Source: an uncultured Saprospiraceae bacterium (GTDB lineage Bacteria > Bacteroidota > Bacteroidia > Chitinophagales > Saprospiraceae). Taken from it: a stretch of 64,000 nucleotides of DNA. The notes beneath the pieces are model-generated. The model saw only the letters and a program-made list of their open reading frames with translations, did not search any database and was not told the origin of the DNA. Below are positions 8,784 through 17,956 of this stretch, in pieces. Within the stretch, counting starts at the first letter, position 1; every line of letters starts with the position of its first letter. A program made the translations under genes and the position numbers. The stretch covers positions 1 through 64,000 of the forward strand of contig CALDEM010000001.1 of the NCBI GenBank assembly GCA_937942435.1. Direction: 5' to 3'.

Positions 8784-9626
8784 ATGAAACAATTAGACTG
8801 GAAAATCGCAAAAGAGTACCAAGACATCACTTACAAAAAACTTAATGGTGTAGCGCGGATCGCTTTTAATAGACCAGAGGTACGCAATGCCTTCAGACCT
8901 ACAACAGTTGGTGAGCTTTTGGATGCTTTTCATGACGCCCATGAAGATAGAGAGATCGGAGTGATCCTTCTATCTGGGGAGGGGCCTTCTCCCAAAGATG
9001 GAGGTTGGGCATTTTGCTCTGGTGGCGATCAACGAGTCAGAGGAAAAAGAGGATATGTCGGAGGTGATGGCATCGGCAGGCTTAACATACTGGAAGTACA
9101 ACGTCTCATCCGCTTTATGAATAAAGTAGTCATCTGTGTCGTCCCAGGATGGGCTGTAGGAGGTGGGCATAGTCTACACGTCGTCTGCGATATGTCATTG
9201 GCCAGCAAGGAGCATGCTATATTCAAACAAACAGATGCTGATGTGGCTAGTTTTGATGCAGGTTATGGATCCGCTTACTTAGCTAAGATGGTAGGCCAAA
9301 AGAAAGCAAGAGAGATCTTCTTTTTAGGTCGCAATTATTCTGCCCAAGATGCATATGAGATGGGCATGGTCAATGCCGTCATACCGCATGATGAGTTAGA
9401 GACAACCGCCTATGAATGGGCCCAAGAGATCCTCGGCAAAAGTCCGACAGCTATCAAAATGCTCAAGTATGCGATGAATCTCGTCGATGATGGATTAGTA
9501 GGGCAACAGATTTTTGCAGGTGAAGCTACACGACTGGGATACATGACAGATGAGGCAGAGGAAGGTCGCAATGCATTTCTTGAAAAAAGAAAGCCTGACT
9601 GGGAGAAGTTTCCTAAGTTCCCTTAA
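8784..9626 (+). CDS. menB: 1,4-dihydroxy-2-naphthoyl-CoA synthase
   Basis: 280 aa, full length for MenB. This crotonase-fold enzyme closes the second ring of the naphthoquinone, turning o-succinylbenzoyl-CoA into 1,4-dihydroxy-2-naphthoyl-CoA in menaquinone synthesis. Diagnostic segments are F-C-S-G-G-D-Q-R-V-R-G (77-87), the oxyanion-hole region G-W-A-V-G-G-G-H-S-L-H (122-132) and S-F-D-A-G-Y-G-S (156-163). K-Q-T-D-A-D (148-153) puts an Asp where, as I recall, bicarbonate-independent MenB enzymes have Asp and E. coli MenB has Gly. The C-terminus ends in the typical K-R-K-P-D-W. No other men gene is adjacent, so the pathway is split over the chromosome. Confidence 0.96.
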   Translation: MKQLDWKIAKEYQDITYKKLNGVARIAFNRPEVRNAFRPTTVGELLDAFHDAHEDREIGVILLSGEGPSPKDGGWAFCSGGDQRVRGKRGYVGGDGIGRLNILEVQRLIRFMNKVVICVVPGWAVGGGHSLHVVCDMSLASKEHAIFKQTDADVASFDAGYGSAYLAKMVGQKKAREIFFLGRNYSAQDAYEMGMVNAVIPHDELETTAYEWAQEILGKSPTAIKMLKYAMNLVDDGLVGQQIFAGEATRLGYMTDEAEEGRNAFLEKRKPDWEKFPKFP

Positions 9627-9932
9627 TTGCTATAATTACAAGAAGACACTGCGCTATATCAGAGAAGATAGAGAATGAGAATGAGCTCTTGAATGAAAAG
9701 TTAAACGAATGTTAGAAATTGACCTAAGAGCGCCTTATTGAATAGATGAAGAATTTGACCCTTATTGTCATCAAGGAAGGAAAGTTTCTTGAAGTCTCGT
9801 CACATGGTCTTCCATCAACGACAAAATTCATTTAAAATCTCCATTATTTGTTCTGTGTCTCTATCCATCATTTTCCTATTACGCTATAGTTCCCAACCTA
9901 ATCTTCACTCGCTTGTTCATAGGGTATAAAGT
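9627..9932. other. Intergenic, no feature recognised
   Basis: About 300 bp between menB and the DUF2062 gene. I see no gene, no clear hairpin terminator and no convincing promoter box. Confidence 0.5.
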
Positions 9933-10421
9933 ATGAACTGGAGCTCTATAAAGAACAAAAAGTGGTATAAGAAAACCAAAGCTGTCTTCAGTCAAGGCCT
10001 TACGCCTAAGGAGATGGCTCTTAGCATCGTTTTGGGTTCATTTTTAGGTGTTATACCATTGATAGGAGTTGCTACACCAGTGGTCACTTTCTTGGCCATC
10101 TACTTAAGACTCAATCTACCGTTGGCTCTCTTCATGACATATGCGTTGAGCCCTATGCACCTTCTGCTCTTTTTACCATTTATCTATGGAGGAGAAGCGA
10201 TAATGGGCATTGAACATATACCGATCACTTTTGAAGGAGTAAAAACGGCCTTTCAGGCCGACATCATGACTGCACTGAGTGACCTGTCTTTACAATTAGG
10301 TTATGGATTAATAGGGTGGATCGTAATTGGTATACCAGTGTCGATCGCACTATTTTTTCTAATTTATATCCCTCTGAAGTTTTTTTCAAAAGCAAAACCA
10401 GAAGTTACTCATCAACCTTAA
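9933..10421 (+). CDS. DUF2062 family membrane protein
   Basis: 162 aa. After a basic N-terminus, G-L-T-P-K-E-M-A-L-S (23-32) leads into a run of transmembrane segments (about 33-60, 65-90 and 125-150). Small-residue and Pro motifs (G-S-F-L-G-V-I-P, A-L-S-P-M-H) are typical of DUF2062. Related domains occur alone or fused to glycosyltransferases, but the function is unknown. The last 17 bp, including the stop, overlap the convergent LamG gene. Confidence 0.85.
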   Translation: MNWSSIKNKKWYKKTKAVFSQGLTPKEMALSIVLGSFLGVIPLIGVATPVVTFLAIYLRLNLPLALFMTYALSPMHLLLFLPFIYGGEAIMGIEHIPITFEGVKTAFQADIMTALSDLSLQLGYGLIGWIVIGIPVSIALFFLIYIPLKFFSKAKPEVTHQP

Positions 10422-11406
10422 TTATAGTTCTTACGCTGCGTGCTGACCCACTGCTCATTTTTAAAAAATAGATGCCAGGAGTCAAGTCACTTGTCTCTAT
10501 ATTTATAATTGTTCCTTGCGATGTATTACTTCTTACGTGCACACCCAAACTGTTATATATAGACACACTTAGATCCTCTTCACTCAATCGACCAGTAGTT
10601 TCTATGACCAGATGATCTGAAAAGGGATTGGGTCTGTAAGAGACAAGGTCTTCATCCAGCTCAACAACAGAGGTGATCTCATCTTCAAAGTTGAGCCCTG
10701 TTATATCTCCTATACTAACGAAGCGATTGAACACCATGATGTCGTCAATCTTTCCTTCGAATGTATTGGATGCTTGGCGGGTTCTGGAACCAATGAGCAT
10801 AGGTGAAGTATCATATTGAACCATTCCTTCTATCTCTCTTCGATAAAATCGAAATGTGTTTTTGCCATCTATATTGAGCGTTAAGGTGATCGTCTGATTT
10901 TCTTTTTGAGCGATCATCCGATACCAATTATTAACTTCATATGGAAAAGTAAGCAAGCCCAGTTGACTTGACAGACCATTAGATTGTAGATCTGTACCGA
11001 TAGAAAAAGTAAAGTGAGGTGTACTGGAAAGCCCCAACCCATATGCCAATTGAGCAGGGAAGGCATTCTGACTGGAGTTTTTTCTAAAAACTGTGTGATC
11101 CTTAATTGTATAAGGCATCACCCAAGCGACCAATGTAAAATCATCTGTCAAACGAAGTGTCGAGTCATCGAGTATCCTGATGATATCATCTACTCCGTTA
11201 AACTCATAGGCGGCATCTGCAACTCCAAATCGATCCGTTGTCAACACGGGCCCTTCTACAACACCATGATTTTGATTTCCACTTTCGTCATTTGCATTTC
11301 CTGAAAAGGGATAATAGGCAACTAGACCTTCTAATGTATCTGCTTGTGCCAAAAGTGTCGTAGCAGCGAGTAGAAAAAGTAAAATACAACTAATCAGTTT
11401 AATCAC
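10405..11406 (-). CDS. Secreted LamG-domain protein with T9SS type A sorting domain
   Basis: 333 aa. Signal peptide (1-21), then a concanavalin/LamG-type domain (about 27-235) with the typical opening L-V-A-Y-Y-P-F-S-G-N-A-N-D-E-S-G-N and a later D-D-I-M-V-F-N-R segment. The C-terminal ~75 residues are a Por/T9SS type A sorting domain: S-Y-R-P-N-P-F-S, then V-S-I-Y-N-S-L-G and L-T-P-G-I-Y-F-L-K. The protein is expected to cross the outer membrane by T9SS and be attached or released. LamG domains usually bind sugars or proteins. The 3' end overlaps the convergent DUF2062 gene by 17 bp. Confidence 0.92.
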   Translation of the reverse strand: MIKLISCILLFLLAATTLLAQADTLEGLVAYYPFSGNANDESGNQNHGVVEGPVLTTDRFGVADAAYEFNGVDDIIRILDDSTLRLTDDFTLVAWVMPYTIKDHTVFRKNSSQNAFPAQLAYGLGLSSTPHFTFSIGTDLQSNGLSSQLGLLTFPYEVNNWYRMIAQKENQTITLTLNIDGKNTFRFYRREIEGMVQYDTSPMLIGSRTRQASNTFEGKIDDIMVFNRFVSIGDITGLNFEDEITSVVELDEDLVSYRPNPFSDHLVIETTGRLSEEDLSVSIYNSLGVHVRSNTSQGTIINIETSDLTPGIYFLKMSSGSARSVRTIIKVDE

Positions 11407-11594
11407 ATATCATAAATAAGAAGTACAATGTCATGATGAATAACACACCGTAGACGTATATAAAGTTAGTTTAATATCTCTAACTCTGTAAATGATGAAT
11501 AATCGGTACTTGTTAAAACGCCAAATACCGTTCACATCCGCTCCTAAGAAGGATCATTATTGAACTATATTTAGAATCTAAAGAACTTTCAATA

Positions 11595-12467
11595 ATGAGA
11601 TATAATACGCTGACAATAGATACTCAAGATCACATCATGACACTCACACTTAATAGGCCAGATGCGCTCAATGCATTTACAGTTGAGATGGCTGATGAAT
11701 TAATAGACGTAATTAACAAGTCGAGTGAAGACGATGATATCAGGGTCATAGTGGTAACAGGTTCTGGACGAGCCTTTTGTGCAGGCATGGATCTATCCGA
11801 GGCAGGGAACGTATTTGGCTTGAACGAAGATCTCCAACCCACTCTATCCGATATGGATAATAAACTCGATGATCCAGGCATACGTGATGGCGTCAGAGAC
11901 ACTGGAGGCATGGTAAACCTTGCTATCTACGAATGTAAGAAGCCTATCATCGCAGCGATCAATGGTGCGGCCGTGGGGATCGGAGCAACAATGACCAGTG
12001 CGATGGATATAAGGCTGGCCTCAGAATATGCAAGGATAGGATTTGTCTTTAATAAGATCGGTATCACGCCAGAAGCCTGCTCGACATGGTTCCTCCCTCG
12101 CATAGTGGGTATCTCAACTGCACTTGAATGGTGTTATACAGGTGAGATATTAAAACCTGAAACTGCTCTTGCCGCTGGCTATGTTAAGGGGGTATACCCC
12201 GCAGCAGAGCTGCTGGAAGAAGCTTATAAGATCGCAAGAAAAATAGTCGCACACAGCCCTGTCGCCATAGCCTTGACAAGGCAAATGATGTACCGTAATG
12301 CTGCTCAGGACCATCCATTAGCAGCGCATAAGGTTGATTCTTTAGCAATATACTATCAGAGCTTAGAAGATGGAAAAGAGGGAGTAGCCTCATTCTTAGA
12401 GAAGAGGAAACCGGACTTCAAGCAAAAAGCGTCTAAGATGCCTGACTTCTATCCTTGGTGGGAGTAA
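11595..12467 (+). CDS. Enoyl-CoA hydratase/isomerase family protein
   Basis: 290 aa crotonase-fold enzyme. N-terminal L-T-L-N-R-P-D-A-L-N-A-F, the acyl-CoA oxyanion-hole segment S-G-R-A-F-C-A-G-M-D-L-S, and A-A-I-N-G-A-A-V-G-I-G-A-T are all present. F-N-K-I-G-I-T-P-E-A-C-S-T-W (about 153-166) carries a candidate catalytic Glu. The C-terminus F-L-E-K-R-K-P-D-F is typical. It probably hydrates or isomerises an enoyl-CoA in fatty-acid or aromatic catabolism. It is not in an operon with other beta-oxidation genes, so the substrate is open. Confidence 0.9.
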   Translation: MRYNTLTIDTQDHIMTLTLNRPDALNAFTVEMADELIDVINKSSEDDDIRVIVVTGSGRAFCAGMDLSEAGNVFGLNEDLQPTLSDMDNKLDDPGIRDGVRDTGGMVNLAIYECKKPIIAAINGAAVGIGATMTSAMDIRLASEYARIGFVFNKIGITPEACSTWFLPRIVGISTALEWCYTGEILKPETALAAGYVKGVYPAAELLEEAYKIARKIVAHSPVAIALTRQMMYRNAAQDHPLAAHKVDSLAIYYQSLEDGKEGVASFLEKRKPDFKQKASKMPDFYPWWE

Positions 12468-13071
12468 ACTCATGGTCTCCTCCCATAATATAGACAAGAA
12501 TCATAAATAATATAGGTCTCAGTAATTAGTGCCGATCATGGGTCGTATAGTTCTTCTGTCCGCAGGAAAAATGATAACATGAGAGGAAATAATGATAAGT
12601 AGAGCTATGTCAATATGAGTGACCTTTGCGCTGTTATTAGCAATAACTGTTAGCATCAGAAGTGATGAGACTCAGAAAAAACAAAGCTGAAACGAGAGCT
12701 ACAGCAACTAAAAAATGTAGTACTTGTCGGACACGCAACCTTTTCGATCTTATCGCTGTAATAATAATCAGATAGAGTATAAAAGCAGGCACCTCAAATA
12801 AAAAGCACTGCTTATATACGGTGTTGAAGAGCATTGGCTAAAACAATTAAGAAAATATTTAACTAAGCTTATAGATTCAATTTTAGATTTTTCGATCACC
12901 ACTTGAAGTAGTAACTCAACATCCTGAGACCTGCTATCATCCTCTCGAGAGAGACACCAATTAAACACAACATACATACGGAGTATAATTATAGATCAGG
13001 ACTGACTTGGTACTGTGGTTTATATGACTTGCTCAAAATATTAAGAAATTAAAAAATTGCGTTTTTAAATA
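12468..13071. other. Intergenic, no supported gene
   Basis: About 600 bp. A 65-codon minus frame at 12637-12834 would encode a peptide with two hydrophobic segments, but it has no recognisable family and overlaps another open frame of similar length. I leave it uncalled. No clear hairpin or promoter was seen. Confidence 0.4.
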
Positions 13072-14205
13072 ATGAAATACCTAAGTCCACATATCTGCAC
13101 TATTTTGCTTTGCGTCATCCAAGCAGTATCTGCGTATGGAGGAGAGTTGGATACGCTTGCTCCAAGTGACAAGATGCGCGGTGTATGTTGGGTAGGACGT
13201 GATTCTGTGGTGACCCAAAACTTTGATGGACTACGTGATCTATCGGCTAATTGGATATCACTAACTGCATACGGATGGATGAACGCATATGATCAACCAT
13301 CAGTAACCAAAGATAACTCACGGTACTGGTGGGGAGAAAAGGATCAAGGTATATTACATACAGCCAACACTGCTCATGAAAGGGGGATAAAGACATTACT
13401 AAAACCACACATCGTACTACCTCGAGCTTCTGGTAAATGGAGAGAAGATATTAAGATGTCTTCAAAATCGGCATGGGCTCAATGGTTTAACAACTATGAA
13501 GCATGGATCATGCACTATGCGAGACTTGCAAAAGAAGGCAATATAGATGCCTTGTGCATCGGCACTGAGTTATATAGAGCGACATCGAAATATCCAGATA
13601 AGTGGATTGATATAATTAGAAAAATCCGCACGGTCTATCATGGAGAACTAATCTATGCTGCCAACTGGTATAAAGAGTATAGCAAGATTACATTTTGGGA
13701 TGAGTTAGACTACATCGGTATCCAAGGCTACTTCCCGATTGCAAAAAGCATCTACTCTGATAAAGATGATTTTATAAAATCTTGGAAAAAATACAAAAGG
13801 TCAATTTCAAAAATTCACAAGAGGTATGGAAAGCCCGTTGTATTCACAGAGATAGGATATATCAATCATCATCAAGCTGCTAAAAGACCATGGATATGGC
13901 CTCAAGATATCAATGAAAAGCAGCCTGTTTCCACAAAAGTCCAAACGTGGGCTTACGAGTCATTTTTTGAATCTCTCTGGCAAGAGGATTGGTTTCATGG
14001 AGCCTTCATATGGGAGTGGCATCATCCAACTTACAAAGAGAAAACATTAGAAACTTATAATATAAATAGAGAAAAAAGACTGGCCTTATGGCAGAGTCAA
14101 TCAGATAACAACTTTAACTCAAAATTCACCTTTTCTCCACAACAGAGCCCTGCGCTTAATGTTATTAAGAAATGGTATCAAAAACAAAATCAAAAAAAAT
14201 CATGA
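13072..14205 (+). CDS. GH113-like glycoside hydrolase (beta-mannanase type), secreted
   Basis: 377 aa with a signal peptide (1-22). The pattern is a TIM barrel of the GH113/GTA-like glycosidase type: R-G-V-C-W-V-G near the start, K-P-H-I-V-L-P, then C-I-G-T-E-L with candidate acid/base Glu166, Y-A-A-N-W (195-199), L-D-Y-I-G-I-Q-G-Y-F-P, and V-V-F-T-E-I-G-Y with candidate nucleophile Glu260. Known GH113 members cleave beta-1,4-mannan, but the exact substrate here is inferred. The stop overlaps the start of the next gene as ATGA, so the two are translationally coupled. Confidence 0.82.
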   Translation: MKYLSPHICTILLCVIQAVSAYGGELDTLAPSDKMRGVCWVGRDSVVTQNFDGLRDLSANWISLTAYGWMNAYDQPSVTKDNSRYWWGEKDQGILHTANTAHERGIKTLLKPHIVLPRASGKWREDIKMSSKSAWAQWFNNYEAWIMHYARLAKEGNIDALCIGTELYRATSKYPDKWIDIIRKIRTVYHGELIYAANWYKEYSKITFWDELDYIGIQGYFPIAKSIYSDKDDFIKSWKKYKRSISKIHKRYGKPVVFTEIGYINHHQAAKRPWIWPQDINEKQPVSTKVQTWAYESFFESLWQEDWFHGAFIWEWHHPTYKEKTLETYNINREKRLALWQSQSDNNFNSKFTFSPQQSPALNVIKKWYQKQNQKKS

Positions 14206-15719
14206 AACACCTAGTCATTCTAATCTTACTCAGCCTTGCAAATACAATCGCGGCACAAGACATCACAAGCTTCATCGACAAAACAGATCGTATCTTAAAA
14301 AGCATTGTTGTTGATAATAATGTTGACTATGCTAAGGCAAAGCAAAATCAAGATCTATTTTCTATAATAAGAGAGATCGAAACATTTAATACTGATGGAT
14401 TAACTAAAGATGAGAAGCAAGCTTTTTTAATCAATGCATACAACCTAACTGTCATCAATCAAGCTGCTCAAGCATTTCCTATACAATCTGTTCAAGATGT
14501 TGGAGGATTTTTTACAAGAACAAAACATCTTATCGCAGGATCAAAAGTGACACTTAATGATCTCGAAAACAAGCAGTTACTTAAAGTTTATAAAGACCCA
14601 AGGTTTCACTTTGTATTGGTATGTGGCGCAAAAGGATGCCCAGTGATTACAAATGAAGCATATAGCCCAGAAAAGCTAGAGCTACAGTTAAAAAGACAAA
14701 CTTTAAAAGCAATCAATGATCCTAACTTTATCTATGAACAAGGTGGATCTGTATATGTATCACAAATATTTAGTTGGTACCCGGGAGACTTTAATGGCAA
14801 GAGTAACATCATACCTTTCATCAATAAGTATAGAGATGTAAAGGTAAACACAAATGCTTCTTTAAAGTACTATGACTACGATTGGAGCCTCAACGGTGTA
14901 TCAGGCAATAACGCTGCTGGTGTAGGATCTACTCAAGGAGCTAACGCTTTCAGATACGTAGTCTCAGCTGCGATACCTAAAGGTGGTATAGAGTTAAAAT
15001 TATTCAATAATCTATACACGCAGAGGACAGGTGATACTCAACAACTTAATACAAGATCGAACTTCTTCACGAGCTCGCTTAGTGCAATCTACGGGCTGAC
15101 TAATAGATTTAATGCTGGACTTGAGGTGCGTTATCGTAGAGTATCTAACACTTCATTGCCAAGCACACCACTCGGTGTTTTTGAATCAGGTACAGTTTCT
15201 TCACATAGATCTGGCGTCACAGCAATCGGACCAAGAGTTAGATTTGCTCCATTTAAAAAGCTTGAGAACTTCTCTATCCAATCTACTCTTTCTTTTCCTG
15301 TAGGTTCAGAATTAGAAGGAGACGGTACACGTCCATATATCGATTGGAATGCTGCAACGTTCAACACGCAGTTCTTCAACGATCTATCCATTGGAACGAA
15401 CTTCTCATTATTCACAGAAATAGACATATTGATCGAAGACATCGGCGGAAGCAACGGACTCAATAGATTTTCTACACCAGTGACGGGTATCTTTAGTTAC
15501 TTCCCTAATCCTAAGACAACGTTCTATGTATTAGGAAGTTACTCACCATATTGGCAGAGCAATTTTGATTACTTCACTCAAGCAGGATTAGGTATCAAAT
15601 ACCAATTCTCGCCTTCATTTGAGATTGAGTTATTAGGAACCAAGTTTGCTAATCAGTTCTTAATCCAGAACAATGGAGATGCAGCGACATATAACATAGG
15701 CTTCAGATATAACTATTAG
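14202..15719 (+). CDS. DUF547 domain fused to an outer-membrane beta-barrel
   Basis: 505 aa from the ATG at 14202, which overlaps the upstream stop and gives a clean signal peptide ending A-A-Q; an upstream in-frame ATG at 14172 would bury that signal. Residues about 25-215 form a DUF547 domain (F-L-I-N-A-Y-N-L-T-V-I-N, then D-P-R-F-H-F-V-L-V-C-G-A-K-G-C-P). Residues about 225-505 alternate hydrophobic and polar residues like outer-membrane strands and end in the aromatic F-R-Y-N-Y expected for BAM recognition. The role of DUF547 is unknown; its Cys and His residues could bind metal. Its position between a glycosidase and an Omp85 protein suggests envelope or polysaccharide work. Confidence 0.8.
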   Translation: MKHLVILILLSLANTIAAQDITSFIDKTDRILKSIVVDNNVDYAKAKQNQDLFSIIREIETFNTDGLTKDEKQAFLINAYNLTVINQAAQAFPIQSVQDVGGFFTRTKHLIAGSKVTLNDLENKQLLKVYKDPRFHFVLVCGAKGCPVITNEAYSPEKLELQLKRQTLKAINDPNFIYEQGGSVYVSQIFSWYPGDFNGKSNIIPFINKYRDVKVNTNASLKYYDYDWSLNGVSGNNAAGVGSTQGANAFRYVVSAAIPKGGIELKLFNNLYTQRTGDTQQLNTRSNFFTSSLSAIYGLTNRFNAGLEVRYRRVSNTSLPSTPLGVFESGTVSSHRSGVTAIGPRVRFAPFKKLENFSIQSTLSFPVGSELEGDGTRPYIDWNAATFNTQFFNDLSIGTNFSLFTEIDILIEDIGGSNGLNRFSTPVTGIFSYFPNPKTTFYVLGSYSPYWQSNFDYFTQAGLGIKYQFSPSFEIELLGTKFANQFLIQNNGDAATYNIGFRYNY

Positions 15720-15763
15720 TCATTGTCACGTTATATGTGGCAGATTGAGAAGAATATGAAAAT

Positions 15764-17026
15764 ATGAGATCAACAGTGGCCATAGTAATTTTTATCTTAC
15801 TATCGCCCTTCTTCCTACAAAGTCAGACAGTGGTTATCACCGAAATAAACTATATCGGTGCTGACCACCTTGACACCGAATACTTAGAGCAGTACATCTC
15901 TTGTACCGTAGGTGACTCATATGATGAAGAAAAATTAGACATAGACGTACAGCGCTTAAGGAGACTCAATGGGGTTAGCAACGCTACTGTGACAGTCGAT
16001 AGTAGTCAGTCTGAGCGCAACGTAACATTTCATATAGAGAAGCGAGGAGCCATCTTGCCCATACTTGGCTTTGGTGGCATCAAGGATAATCTATGGTTTA
16101 GTTTGGGTTTTTCTAATTATAACTTCCAAGGTAAAAATCAAGTACTTGAAGCCTACTATCTCAATAATTCTGGAAGGACTAATGGCAAGATATTTTTTAA
16201 CAATGAACGAATCAAAGGCAGTGATTGGGGGTTTGGATTTAGTGCCCAAAGGATAGCAACTGAAGAACCTGTATTCTTTACGGAGCGATCTGTCCAATAC
16301 AACTACACCAATCATGCACTTGGTACCGTTGGACACTATTGGCTCGATGATAACACGACTATACAAGCGGGCATCACATTGTTTCATGAAGCTTACGCCA
16401 AATTAGAAAACATCAACATAGAAACCCCAGGACCTCAACAGTTAGCACTCAAGAAAGGGTTACTAAAAGTAGTCTTACGACAGAACAAATTAAAATATGA
16501 TTACTTCTATCGTGAGGGTACAGATTGGTTTTTAAACCTGCAGAATGTCCAAACCTTCTCAGCTCCGACACCATTCTATAGTGCAACATTTGAAATTCGA
16601 TCATTCTTTAGGCCCACGAAAAAAGGCAACATTGCTTTTAGACTAAAGACGGCGTTAGCTACTAACAATGACAGTCCCTTTGCTCCGTTTGTCCTTGATA
16701 GCAATTTTAACATCAGAGGAGTAGGCAACAGAGTAGACAGAGGAACGGGCCAACTCATAGCCAATATAGAATATCGACATACCATCCGTCATAAGAAGGC
16801 ATGGGCTTTTCAACTTGTGGGATTTGTAGATGCAGGATCTTGGCGTAATCCAGGAGAGCCCTTGAGCGACTTATTCGAGTTTACTACAGTAAGGCTTTTT
16901 TATGGTCTTGGGCTAAGAGGTATATACAATAAGCATCTTGAAACAACGCTGCGCATAGATTATGGTGTTGACGCTTTTGATAGCAATCAGAGAGGTTTTG
17001 TGATTGGTATAGGACAATACTTCTAA
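15764..17026 (+). CDS. Omp85/BamA-TamA family outer-membrane protein with one POTRA domain
   Basis: 420 aa with a signal peptide (1-22, ending L-Q-S-Q). One POTRA-like domain follows (about 23-95; I-T-E-I-N-Y-I-G-A-D, later L-R-R-L-N-G-V-S-N-A). The barrel runs from about 100 to 420 and ends in G-Q-Y-F. The segment I-R-G-V-G-N-R-V-D-R-G-T-G fits the Omp85 lid-loop (VRGF/Y-like) motif, followed by G-F-V-D-A-G-S-W. BamA has five POTRAs, so this is a small accessory Omp85, perhaps helping insert or secrete a protein from this locus (inference). It lies 44 bp after the DUF547-barrel gene on the same strand. Confidence 0.85.
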   Translation: MRSTVAIVIFILLSPFFLQSQTVVITEINYIGADHLDTEYLEQYISCTVGDSYDEEKLDIDVQRLRRLNGVSNATVTVDSSQSERNVTFHIEKRGAILPILGFGGIKDNLWFSLGFSNYNFQGKNQVLEAYYLNNSGRTNGKIFFNNERIKGSDWGFGFSAQRIATEEPVFFTERSVQYNYTNHALGTVGHYWLDDNTTIQAGITLFHEAYAKLENINIETPGPQQLALKKGLLKVVLRQNKLKYDYFYREGTDWFLNLQNVQTFSAPTPFYSATFEIRSFFRPTKKGNIAFRLKTALATNNDSPFAPFVLDSNFNIRGVGNRVDRGTGQLIANIEYRHTIRHKKAWAFQLVGFVDAGSWRNPGEPLSDLFEFTTVRLFYGLGLRGIYNKHLETTLRIDYGVDAFDSNQRGFVIGIGQYF

Positions 17027-17029
17027 TAG

Positions 17030-17782
17030 TTATCCTGGACGATCTCCATTCCACTTCCAATCAATCAAGGTGATTGCAGAATTGAAAAGATAGAAAGCAT
17101 ACTTAACTACGTTAGCAATATTGATCTGTAGAACGGCCTTAACGAGTTGTATGATGTTATAAATGGCCCAACTCAACCAAGTCTCTTCATACTTAAAAGC
17201 GTTGCTAAAGTTAGCACCTAAAGACAATCCAAAAGTGAGAGCGACTGTAATCAGAAATACTGAATCAGCACGACCACCAAATAGATAGGCACCTATATAA
17301 ACCAATGCAAATCCTAAAAGCAATCCTATCCCAACAATGAAAAAGTAGAATGTGTCAATCTTACGGATATCAACACCTTTCTTCCATTTGAAAAAAGAAA
17401 ATGAGTGAAGTATAAAAGAAAGCGGATAGGTGATGATGGCGGATGCGTTGCCAAACATAAAGTCATTAGCACCACTATTGACTGTAGTGATGACACCGAG
17501 TACGTTGCCAGAGTTTTTCTGCTTACCCACAAATCGAGTTGCCAACATAGAAAAGATAGCACCAACAGTGGATAGCACACCTAGTGGATATGCCCCTATC
17601 TTTATGAAAGACCATAGTTCTGTAAAAGGGATGCCAAACTGTATCTCACCACCATGGTATATGGTTCCATGAAAATTACGAGCATAACACACACCAAAGA
17701 TCAAGACTGCTCCTAAGAGATCCAAATATGACGAAAGGACCAATGTCCTGATCCATGGAAAGCCCGAATATGTTTTTTTCAA
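17030..17782 (-). CDS. PnuC-like multi-pass transporter
   Basis: 250 aa with about seven hydrophobic segments. Features recalling PnuC vitamin transporters are the Trp/Tyr-rich segment Y-E-E-T-W-L-S-W-A-I-Y-N (about 198-209) and the final helix followed by L-I-D-W-K-W. PnuC proteins import nicotinamide riboside or related vitamins by facilitated diffusion. No NAD-salvage gene is adjacent to support the substrate. It converges on the Omp85 gene with 3 bp between the ends. Another small-substrate transporter family remains possible. Confidence 0.6.
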   Translation of the reverse strand: MKKTYSGFPWIRTLVLSSYLDLLGAVLIFGVCYARNFHGTIYHGGEIQFGIPFTELWSFIKIGAYPLGVLSTVGAIFSMLATRFVGKQKNSGNVLGVITTVNSGANDFMFGNASAIITYPLSFILHSFSFFKWKKGVDIRKIDTFYFFIVGIGLLLGFALVYIGAYLFGGRADSVFLITVALTFGLSLGANFSNAFKYEETWLSWAIYNIIQLVKAVLQINIANVVKYAFYLFNSAITLIDWKWNGDRPG

Positions 17783-17956
17783 ATTACCGTTTTTCTTGTA
17801 TGACAGCAGTAAAGGTAAACAGGTTTGGATAATTCATATAACGATTTTATTTAATATATCTGTTGGGAGATATATGATGCAGACATATCGGATACTTCAA
17901 CTATTTAAAAAAATGATTCTTCTTATTGGATTTAGATCATAGTGTATATTAGCAGG

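Noticed and set aside
12637-12834. 65-codon minus frame with two hydrophobic segments
   Set aside because: Possibly a small membrane protein, but no family is recognised, there is no promoter or neighbour support, and another frame overlaps it.
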